Shown here: positions 5,391 through 10,820 of the stretch, piece after piece
Position numbering within the stretch: position 1 is the stretch's first letter
How the letters are laid out: each line of letters opens with the position of its first letter
Origin: an uncultured Clostridia bacterium
GTDB lineage: Bacteria > Bacillota > Clostridia > Lachnospirales > Lachnospiraceae
Assembly (NCBI GenBank): GCA_946186175.1
Contig: CAMHMG010000099.1
Location: forward strand, 1-10,820
DNA: 10,820 nucleotides
Direction: 5' to 3'
The notes under the pieces: generated by a model
What the model was told of the DNA's origin: nothing
Database searches by the model: none
What the model saw: the letters and a program-made list of their open reading frames with translations, nothing else
Made by a program: the position numbers and the translations under genes

Positions 5391-6416
5391 TTATTTGGTG
5401 GCGTCGACCTGAGTTCCCTTGAGGTCCTCCGGAAGAAGATTGGCTTTGTTGATCACACGTTCAAGCTGGCTCTTGACTTCGCTCTGAACCCTGTCTATCT
5501 CTGACATGCCGGCAGCAACAGAAACTGAGCTGTCGATTGCTTCCTCAAGTAATGCTTCCTGGTTCTTGCGGTTTTCTCTGGCTTTTGCAGTCTCATTTTC
5601 CTGCTCTTTGCGGGCTGCTCTTGCCTCTTCAATTTCCTCCTGCTGTGCCTCGTCTTTATCAGCCTTTTCTTTGGCTTTTGTCTTTTCTTCCTCAGCGGTT
5701 TCTTCAATATGTTCCAGGGCTTCATTCTGTAACATTCCAATAATGTCTTTTGTAGCGGCATCCATAATTCCTTCTGCCTGAGCTCTTGCCTCACCCACAG
5801 GACTGCTTTTTAATCTTTCCACATTGAGATCTTCAAGACCTAACTGTATACCCTTAGTCTGCATTTCAGAATTAATAATACGTTTGTTAAGTTCATCATT
5901 GATGGGAGCAAGTTCTCTTGCAAGAGACTGATATTCTGTAAGTCCCTTTGCCTCAATTGCATCAATACGTGCCTGCTCTTCCTCAGTGATCTTATCAAAC
6001 GGGTTAGTTGAAGCACGCTTCTTATCCATAGCGATAAGAAAATCAACATCTTTCTTCTCGTCGCTGTCTGAAGTTACATTGCCGTCTTCCATAGCTTTTG
6101 TGAGACGAGCTTCGTTCTCCTTAAGTGTTTTGCGGTCATTTACAATACCATCGCCAAGTTCTTTGAGCTTATTTTGAAGCTCCGTAATACCTGCGTCGGT
6201 TGAGAGATCTTTGGAAAATGCACTTTTCACAATCTGGCTCGCCTGCCATCTTGCAGCATCACGGCGTTTCTCCATGGCACTTTTAGGAATATTAAGATTT
6301 CCTGCTTTGACCACTGCTTTGCCGTGTTGACTACTTGCCTTTGTGGCAGTATCCTTTGCTGGGTTAGCGCCTGCAAAGGTATACATTTCATTTCCTACAT
6401 CCTTGTTAATTCTCAT
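5391..6416 (-). CDS. Cysteine-free coiled-coil-rich protein of unknown function
   Basis: A 341-aa protein. Two ATGs lie near the start. AAGGAGG (minus strand, 6430-6424) is one base from the first (6422) and seven from the second (6416), so I choose 6416, giving MRINKDVGNEMYTFAG. Residues 47-110, 142-205 and especially 225-325 are highly charged and helical, with a Glu/Lys/Ala-rich stretch (TAEEEKTKAKEKADKDEAQQ and on, 240-285) typical of a long coiled coil. There is no cysteine, one tryptophan (W57), no signal peptide and no membrane segment. The MRIN opening recalls flagellin N-termini (MRINHN), but the rest shows no flagellin pattern. It stands alone on the minus strand, with its own terminator at 5328-5363. 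A cytoskeletal, scaffold or surface-associated role is possible, but I do not recognise the family. Confidence 0.85.
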   Translation of the reverse strand: MRINKDVGNEMYTFAGANPAKDTATKASSQHGKAVVKAGNLNIPKSAMEKRRDAARWQASQIVKSAFSKDLSTDAGITELQNKLKELGDGIVNDRKTLKENEARLTKAMEDGNVTSDSDEKKDVDFLIAMDKKRASTNPFDKITEEEQARIDAIEAKGLTEYQSLARELAPINDELNKRIINSEMQTKGIQLGLEDLNVERLKSSPVGEARAQAEGIMDAATKDIIGMLQNEALEHIEETAEEEKTKAKEKADKDEAQQEEIEEARAARKEQENETAKARENRKNQEALLEEAIDSSVSVAAGMSEIDRVQSEVKSQLERVINKANLLPEDLKGTQVDATK

Positions 6417-6454
6417 ACACATTCCTCCTTGAATTGTATTTGTAAAGCAAAGTG

Positions 6455-6470
6455 GATTACGAATGTAATC
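6455..6470. promoter_or_regulatory. Inverted repeat upstream of the coiled-coil gene
   Basis: GATTAC-GAAT-GTAATC is a perfect 6-bp-arm dyad 25 bases upstream (minus strand) of the AAGGAGG of the coiled-coil gene. On the minus strand it overlaps a TTGATT that could be a -35 box, but I do not find a convincing -10 at the right distance. A candidate operator, not proven. Confidence 0.35.
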
Positions 6471-6567
6471 AATTTAATTGTAACATATGGGGTGTGTAAG
6501 AGCAAGGAATTTTCACTACAAGAATATCCGGTAAAAGATATGTGGAACAAAATTGCTAAGAAGTGAT

Positions 6568-6596
6568 TTGAATTGATCGGGAAAATGAAGTATAAT
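6568..6596 (+). promoter_or_regulatory. Sigma-A promoter for the small protein and reductase operon
   Basis: TTGAAT (6568-6573), exactly 17 bases, then TATAAT (6591-6596). The expected start near 6603 gives a leader of about 29 bases carrying GGAGGTG (6621-6627) before ATG 6632. Confidence 0.85.
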
Positions 6597-6631
6597 GGTT
6601 TGGAATTTATATATTAATACGGAGGTGCACT

Positions 6632-6850
6632 ATGGATATCAAGGCAAGTATTGAAAGTGTTGTTAATAAGGTAAAGAATGATCCAGAATTCACAAAGGAA
6701 TTCCAGAGCAATCCTGAGAAGGCAGTTGAGAAGGTTCTTGGTGTGGATATTCCTGATGGAGCGGTAGATCAGGTGGTTGCAGGTGTTAAGGCTAAGGTTG
6801 CAGGCGATAAAGTCGGCGGTGCGGTTGATGCGATCAAGAAGATGTTCTAG
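6632..6850 (+). CDS. 72-aa small protein, NHLP-leader-like
   Basis: ATG 6632 follows GGAGGTG (6621-6627) and a strong promoter, so it is clearly expressed. The sequence has an amphipathic helix MDIKASIESVVNKVKNDPEF (1-20), then EFQSNPEKAVEKVLGVDIPD (23-42), and a Gly/Ala/Val/Lys-rich end (AGVKAKVAGDKVGGAVDAIK). The 'D-P-x-F ... N-P-x-x-A-V-x-x-x-L-G-x-x-I-P' pattern is like the leader region of NHLP/nitrile-hydratase-type RiPP precursors. However, the C-terminus has no Cys, Ser or Thr to modify and no Gly-Gly cleavage site clearly placed, and there is no maturase nearby. Similar short proteins occur widely in Clostridia, I believe, as uncharacterised proteins. It is followed after 15 bases by the reductase gene and probably co-transcribed with it. 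Confidence 0.88.
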   Translation: MDIKASIESVVNKVKNDPEFTKEFQSNPEKAVEKVLGVDIPDGAVDQVVAGVKAKVAGDKVGGAVDAIKKMF

Positions 6851-6865
6851 AGTGTGGGGAAGCAT

Positions 6866-7888
6866 ATGAGAAATATTACTTTGGGGAAAACAGGAATAAC
6901 CACTCCGCAGAATGCATTTGGTGCGCTGCCTATACAGAGGGTGGATACGGAAACGGCAGTTAAACTGTTACATAAGGCATATGATGGTGGAATGACCTTC
7001 TTTGATACTGCAAGAGCATATTCCGACAGTGAGGTAAAGATTGGGGAAGCATTTCATGATATGCGTGATAAGATATACATAGCTTCTAAGACTATGGCTA
7101 AGAATCCTGAGGATTTTGCTAAGGATCTGGATACCACTCTTAAGAATCTGAAGACGGATTATCTCGACATTTATCAATTTCACTGTGTAGGTCAGTGCTA
7201 TCGTCCCGGAGATGGAACCGGTATGTATGAGGCTATGTTAAAGGCAAAGGAGGAAGGGAAGATTCGCCACATTGGAATAACTGCACACAAGATTGGAATT
7301 GCAGAAGAGATTGTGGAAAGCGGACTTTATGAGACCTTACAGTTTCCTTTTTCATACCTTGCTACGGATAGGGATATTGCTTTGGTTAATGCCTGTGTTG
7401 ATGCAGGCATGGGATTTATTGCAATGAAAGGTCTTTCGGGAGGATTACTTAATAATTCAAGTGCGTGTATGGCATTTATGTGTCAGTATGATGTTCTGCC
7501 AATCTGGGGAATACAGCGTGAGGATGAGTTAGATGAGTGGTTGTCTTTCTTTGATGAGGATGTGATAATGACTCCTGAATTACAGGCTATAATAGATAAG
7601 GACAGGACAGAGCTTTTGGGAGATTTCTGCCGTGGGTGCGGCTATTGCATGCCTTGTGCTGTGGGGATTCAGATTAATCAGTGTGCAAGGATGGCACAGC
7701 TGATACGCAGAAGTCCGTCTGCTAATTGGTTGTCTGAGCAATGGCAGGCAGAGATGATGAAGATAGAAAAATGCATTAACTGTGGTGCGTGTATGAAACA
7801 TTGTCCTTATGAGTTGAAGACTCCGGAGCTTCTAAGAAAGAATCTGGAGGATTATAAAAATATTCTGGCAGGGCGTGTGACAGTGTGA
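6866..7888 (+). CDS. Aldo/keto reductase with C-terminal 4Fe-4S domain
   Basis: A 340-aa cytoplasmic oxidoreductase of the COG1453 type. Residues 1-230 are an AKR barrel with the catalytic tetrad visible: Asp47 and Tyr52 (FDTARAYSDSE), Lys75 (IASKT) and His106 (YQFHC). Residues 255-315 carry two cysteine sets: CRGCGYCMPC (255-264) and CINCGACMKHCPYEL (303-317, Cys303, 306, 309, 313), the second being a classic CX2CX2CX3CP [4Fe-4S] motif. Such proteins are predicted to link NAD(P)H-dependent carbonyl reduction to an iron-sulfur electron path; the substrate is not known. I choose ATG 6866, with GGGGA (6856-6860) before it, over GTG 6854, which lies 3 bases after the previous stop and would place the binding site inside the gene. 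A strong terminator follows. Confidence 0.93.
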   Translation: MRNITLGKTGITTPQNAFGALPIQRVDTETAVKLLHKAYDGGMTFFDTARAYSDSEVKIGEAFHDMRDKIYIASKTMAKNPEDFAKDLDTTLKNLKTDYLDIYQFHCVGQCYRPGDGTGMYEAMLKAKEEGKIRHIGITAHKIGIAEEIVESGLYETLQFPFSYLATDRDIALVNACVDAGMGFIAMKGLSGGLLNNSSACMAFMCQYDVLPIWGIQREDELDEWLSFFDEDVIMTPELQAIIDKDRTELLGDFCRGCGYCMPCAVGIQINQCARMAQLIRRSPSANWLSEQWQAEMMKIEKCINCGACMKHCPYELKTPELLRKNLEDYKNILAGRVTV

Positions 7889-7903
7889 AATTCAACCCGT
7901 AAG

Positions 7904-7949
7904 AAAACAGGGAAAGTATTAGTGATTAGAATACTTTCCCTGTTTTTTT
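7904..7949 (+). terminator. Rho-independent terminator of the reductase operon
   Basis: AAAACAGGGAAAGTATT (7904-7920) pairs perfectly with AATACTTTCCCTGTTTT (7930-7946) around a 9-base loop, followed by a T7 tract (7943-7949, the first T's inside the stem). The stem begins 15 bases after the reductase stop. Confidence 0.95.
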
Positions 7950-8024
7950 GTGTAGAAGAGACAGGAGAGAGACAGAGAACCGCCCACTGTTTTCCCTTTA
8001 AGACGAAAAATGTTCAAGTGAGGG

Positions 8025-8053
8025 TTGACATTTAACTGTGTCTATTGTATAGT
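8025..8053 (+). promoter_or_regulatory. Sigma-A promoter of the second GntR/ABC operon
   Basis: TTGACA (8025-8030, perfect -35), a 17-base spacer and TATAGT (8048-8053). The expected start near 8060 gives a leader of about 110 bases before ATG 8173, in which I see no clear riboswitch, terminator or upstream ORF. Confidence 0.9.
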
Positions 8054-8058
8054 AACAG
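8036..8058. promoter_or_regulatory. GntR (YtrA-type) operator dyad over the -10 region
   Basis: A 23-bp dyad: CTGTNNCTAT, three central bases, then ATAGNNACAG, with 8 of 10 positions per arm complementary. It covers most of the spacer and all of the -10 box, so a bound dimer would exclude RNA polymerase. The GntR gene is the first gene of the transcript, which suggests autorepression, the usual arrangement for YtrA-type regulators. Which of the window's two GntR proteins binds it is not shown by sequence alone. Confidence 0.8.
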
Positions 8059-8172
8059 CAATAACGGAGATGATAACACTATTATTTGAATCTGAATTTA
8101 GATAGAAACCATACAGAGAAATACATGTATATACAACGGAAAACAAACTAAGAGTAAGTTTGGGGTGATGTG

Positions 8173-8544
8173 ATGAATATATTGATAGATCAGCTCTCCC
8201 AGACTCCCATATATGAGCAGATGGAGAATCAGATAAGACAGAGCATACTGTCGGGAGAACTGGAAGCTAACTATATGATGCCGTCAATCCGCAAGATGGC
8301 TAAGGAATTAAATGTAGGAATAATAACAGTTAAAAGAGCTTATGATGACCTGTGCAACGAGGGACTTCTTGTCAGTATTCAGGGACGAGGAGTGTTTGTG
8401 GCAAGTGTTGATACCGATAAGGAGAAGGAAGTGAGACGCGGGCAGCTTAGAGAGAGACTTAAGGAGCTTAAGGCGTTCTGTGATGCGTCAGATATAACTA
8501 AGGAGGAACTGATTAAGGAGCTTGAAAATATTTATATTAAGTAA
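8173..8544 (+). CDS. GntR-family regulator, YtrA subfamily
   Basis: A 123-aa repressor paralogous to the one at 654. It has the same architecture: PIYEQMENQIRQSILSGEL (12-30), MPSIRKMAKELNVGIITVKR (36-55) as the helix-turn-helix, a GRGVFV wing (71-76), then a ~45-aa helical dimerisation tail. I choose ATG 8173, five bases after GGGGTG (8162-8167), over the adjacent in-frame GTG 8170, which would be only two bases from it. It is the first gene behind the TTGACA/TATAGT promoter and the operator dyad at 8036-8058. The ABC ATPase follows after 126 bases with no terminator between; I find no convincing internal promoter there. Its effector is unknown; cell-wall-active compounds are the known inducers for some relatives. 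Confidence 0.94.
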   Translation: MNILIDQLSQTPIYEQMENQIRQSILSGELEANYMMPSIRKMAKELNVGIITVKRAYDDLCNEGLLVSIQGRGVFVASVDTDKEKEVRRGQLRERLKELKAFCDASDITKEELIKELENIYIK

Positions 8545-8670
8545 ACAGAACAGCACTAAGGTTTAAGTTACGCTCCCCATACCGGAAATGAGCCTATGAA
8601 GTGAATATTAACCATAGTCAAATATAGATCATTGTTGATAAAAAGTTAAGTATAGACAAGGAGAACGAAA

Positions 8671-9564
8671 ATGGATAACGCAATTACAGTTAAGGATATG
8701 GATGTTAAGTTAAATGGTTTTGAATTAAAGGATATTAATCTTCAAGTGCCAAAGGGAGTAGTGGCAGGGCTTATAGGAAGGAACGGTGCCGGAAAGACAA
8801 CATTTATCAATGCACTTACAGATGTGTATATACCGGCAGCGGGAAGCGTAATGTATGGAGATACAGAACTTGCAAAGGAGCCGGAGAAGGCCAAGGCAAA
8901 GATTGGTGTGGTATATGACAGCCTGTTCTATCCACCGGCTTATAAGGCAGAGAAGATTGCCAAGATTGTGGCACCATTTTACGAAGATTTTGATATGGAT
9001 AAATGGAAATCCTATATGGAAAAATTCGGCCTTGATCCTAAGAAACAGGTGGGACAGTATTCAAAGGGTATGCAGATGAAGTTCATGTTATCGCTGGTAT
9101 TTGCAAGAAATGCAGAAGTATTGATCTTAGACGAGCCGACGGCGGGCATGGACCCGGCAGCAAGGGCAGAGCTTATGGATATGATACAGGAATTTATGAT
9201 GGAGAATGAGGAGCGGACAGTACTTTTTTCAACTCACATAACTAGCGACCTTGATAAGATTGCAGATTATGTTGTGCTTATGGAAAATGGTCGTGTGGTG
9301 CTTGTAGAGGAGAAGGATGAGTTGATGCTTCACTATGGTGTAGTGCAGGTTTCTAAGGACAAGATGACATCTGAGATTAAAGACAAAATTATAGGAGTTA
9401 AAGAAAAGGAATTCGGATATACCGGACTTACAAAGGACATAGCGTATTTTGAGGACAGAGAAGACGTTAAGGTAAGACGTGCAATTATTGAGGATCTGCT
9501 CATATATGAGGATGGAAAGGGTGAGGCTCAAAGTGCTGAGCTTAAGAGAAATCCTTATGTATAG
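8671..9564 (+). CDS. ABC transporter ATP-binding protein (YtrB-like)
   Basis: A 297-aa ATPase. Walker A GRNGAGKTT is at 36-44, the signature element YSKGM at 130-134 (in place of LSGGQ), Walker B VLILDEP at 150-156, D-loop AGMD at 158-161, and H-loop His189 in FSTHI. AAGGAG (8658-8663) lies seven bases before ATG 8671. It is 60 residues longer than the paralogue at 1044. The extra C-terminal region (about 220-297: VVQVSKDKMTSEIKDKIIGV and onward to EDLLIYEDGK) is the kind of accessory domain found in YtrB/BcrA-like exporters. It powers the membrane protein encoded downstream. Substrate unknown; antibiotic resistance or envelope-stress protection is a family-level possibility only. Confidence 0.95.
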   Translation: MDNAITVKDMDVKLNGFELKDINLQVPKGVVAGLIGRNGAGKTTFINALTDVYIPAAGSVMYGDTELAKEPEKAKAKIGVVYDSLFYPPAYKAEKIAKIVAPFYEDFDMDKWKSYMEKFGLDPKKQVGQYSKGMQMKFMLSLVFARNAEVLILDEPTAGMDPAARAELMDMIQEFMMENEERTVLFSTHITSDLDKIADYVVLMENGRVVLVEEKDELMLHYGVVQVSKDKMTSEIKDKIIGVKEKEFGYTGLTKDIAYFEDREDVKVRRAIIEDLLIYEDGKGEAQSAELKRNPYV

Positions 9565-9585
9565 AAATTTGTGAATAAACATTTT

Positions 9586-9623
9586 AGGGAGACAGAGAAT
9601 GATCAGTCTGCCTGTCTCCTTTT
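9586..9623 (+). terminator. Weak intercistronic hairpin, possible attenuator
   Basis: GGAGACAG (9588-9595) pairs with CTGTCTCC (9612-9619), extended by one G·U and one A-T pair, around a 16-base loop, followed by a T4 run (9620-9623). The short U-tract and large loop suggest partial termination, which would lower transcription of the membrane gene relative to the ATPase gene, or a 3'-end stabiliser. Confidence 0.5.
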
Positions 9624-9643
9624 GGAAGGTGAGGAATAGTAAC

Positions 9644-10820
9644 TATGAAAAAATGTCTTAAATACATGAGTGAGTTTTGGGGACCGGATAAGTGGTTTCT
9701 TGTTATTGCATTTATATTACTGGCACTGTTTGAGAAGAACAGTTTTCTGATAGTGTGGATAACTTATGCAATTAACGCGATGTCGTTATCGATCTATGGA
9801 GTAGATACAGGATGGATATATAAAATGGGCGGCCATGATAAGCAGACATTTTCACTGCCGATATCAAGAAAGACTGTGTATGACACAAGAATGTGTTTTG
9901 TGGGATTGTTGTATCTTATAAATCTTATGCTTCCGATAATATCATTTGTTCTAAGGAGAATGGTTGTTAGTGTTCTTGACACAAATGGTGCGCCTGTCGT
10001 TGTTATCGACACAAAGTTTATGTGTGTAGGTTATCTATGTACGGTGGCGTTGTTTTTGTTCGGACACATAATATGCGGCCTGTGTATAAGAAAACCAATG
10101 CTGCAGGCTTTGTCTGGCTTACCGGCAATCATTGTGCTAATAATTGCTTTGGTCTTGGACTTTATGGATGTTTTGGAGTTTGTAAATGAGTATGTTGAAT
10201 CATCAACAATTATCCATGTCTGTATGGGTGTTGTCTGCGCTGTTATGCTTGTGATTGACATTTATGTGTGGAAGCGAGAGCGAAAGATATTTATTGAAGG
10301 AAGTTCTAATGATAAATCTAATTTTAAAAAAAATAAACATGATGTTTCAAACCAAAAGAAGAAATTGCCCAAACCGTTATATGTATTAGTCGCTATCGGC
10401 GGTGTATTGGTTGTTGTGAGACTTATGCTGCCGGTTCTTGCAATAGGATTACTTGTGTTTGACGGGCTGACATCGAAGGTAGAGGTGCACGATAATGTCA
10501 ATGATTATCTGAAATATCATTCCGGACCGCAGGCAGATGAGAGATATCAAAATAAATGGGATATGGACGAGACCATATGGCCTGAAGAGATTACTGCGGA
10601 TATGATGGTAGAAGATTATAAGATGGTCTACTATGATCCCTGGGACAAACAGTTTCTGGGCTATCTGACAGTCAAGTATGATAAGGAGAATTACGAAAAG
10701 GAAGATAAACGGTTAAAGGATTATCAATCCACAGCATATCTTGGATATTATGGCGTGACGGGTTTTGAGGACTATGATCTGCTTGCAATGTATGCTGACT
10801 CCGAACAGGGTTTTGTCTAT
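9644..10820 (+). CDS. Large ABC-associated membrane protein, 3'-truncated by window edge
   Basis: ATG 9644 follows GGTGAGGAA (9628-9636) and the frame stays open to the last base, giving 392 residues with no stop. Hydrophobic segments lie near 17-48 (one or two helices), 85-105, 125-145, 158-173, 188-208 and 243-272. A basic loop before the second segment (FSLPISRKTVYDTRM, 69-83) is the ABC-2-permease-like feature also seen at 1-657. A Lys/Asn-rich cytoplasmic linker (210-242) precedes the last helix. Residues ~275-392 form a hydrophilic, Asp/Tyr-rich region (DYDDWKM-like composition, e.g. MVEDYKMVYYDPWD, 321-334) that, from the helix count, may be outside the cell. It is the presumed transmembrane partner of the ATPase at 8671. 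The C-terminal domain is unrecognised. Confidence 0.8.

Noticed and set aside
5495..6177. Several long open frames on both strands across the coiled-coil gene, such as 5506-5781 on the plus strand
   Set aside because: They are Ser/Phe/Cys- or Arg/Leu-rich mirror translations of the Glu/Lys/Ala-rich minus-strand gene and lack ribosome binding sites.
5391..6422. Flagellin or flagellin-like protein from the MRIN start
   Set aside because: Only the first four residues agree; the conserved N-terminal and C-terminal flagellin helices are missing.
6324..6566. 80-aa plus-strand open frame over the start of the coiled-coil gene
   Set aside because: It has no ribosome binding site, overlaps the antisense start region and shows no protein-like pattern.
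6632..6850. Complete RiPP biosynthetic cluster
   Set aside because: Only the leader-like pattern is present; no maturase, transporter-peptidase or modifiable core residues are nearby.
9794..10501. Three successive minus-strand open frames opposite the last membrane protein
   Set aside because: Ser/Thr/Ile-rich antisense shadows of a plus-strand frame that is open for 392 codons with a good start.

Overview
The window looks like chromosomal DNA from a moderately AT-rich Clostridia bacterium, most likely a member of the Lachnospiraceae. This rests on strong AGGAGG-type ribosome binding sites, sigma-A promoters with 17-bp spacers, U-tract hairpin terminators, short YtrA-type GntR regulators beside ABC ATPases, a SatD-family protein, and an aldo/keto reductase with a ferredoxin-like tail. 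The assignment is inferred from protein style, not from a marker gene.

Layout. (1) 1-2259 is one GntR/ABC transport operon: the end of a six-helix permease-like protein, a YtrA-type repressor (ATGA overlap), an ABC ATPase and a short four-helix membrane protein. (2) 2357-3529 is a TTG-started Y_phosphatase3-type tyrosine/lipid phosphatase with an extra C-terminal domain I do not recognise. (3) 3530-4490 is the most unusual part. Six TATGC/GCATA half-sites, alternating in orientation at exact 14-bp steps (three 28-bp units), run into a TTGGCA-N17-CATAAT promoter. The promoter drives a SatD-family gene whose cyclase-like N-terminal domain and helix-turn-helix C-terminal domain lie in two frames, joined at an A8 run with a stop codon directly after it (a -1 slippery site, a transcriptional slippage site, or a fresh mutation). 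(4) 4593-5270 holds a small COG4551-type low-molecular-weight phosphatase, then a 51-aa ORF that runs into the 3' remnant of a DUF308-type membrane protein. This looks like a deletion scar. A bidirectional terminator follows at 5328-5363.

(5) 5391-6416, on the minus strand, is a 341-aa cysteine-free, coiled-coil-rich protein of unknown function. (6) Divergent from it, a good promoter (6568-6596) drives a 72-aa small protein with a resemblance to NHLP-type leader peptides, followed closely by an aldo/keto reductase with two [4Fe-4S] motifs (6866-7888) and a strong terminator (7904-7949). (7) 8025-10820 is a second GntR/ABC operon with its own promoter, in which a 23-bp dyad covers the spacer and -10 (a likely autoregulatory operator). 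It contains a YtrA-type repressor, an ABC ATPase, a weak intercistronic hairpin, and a large membrane protein that runs off the right edge.

The two GntR/ABC cassettes are paralogous in layout and probably act as ligand- or stress-induced export or membrane-protection modules, as YtrA-type operons do in other Firmicutes. The middle region carries two different cysteine phosphatases on either side of a possible self-regulating SatD switch, and shows signs of gene decay.
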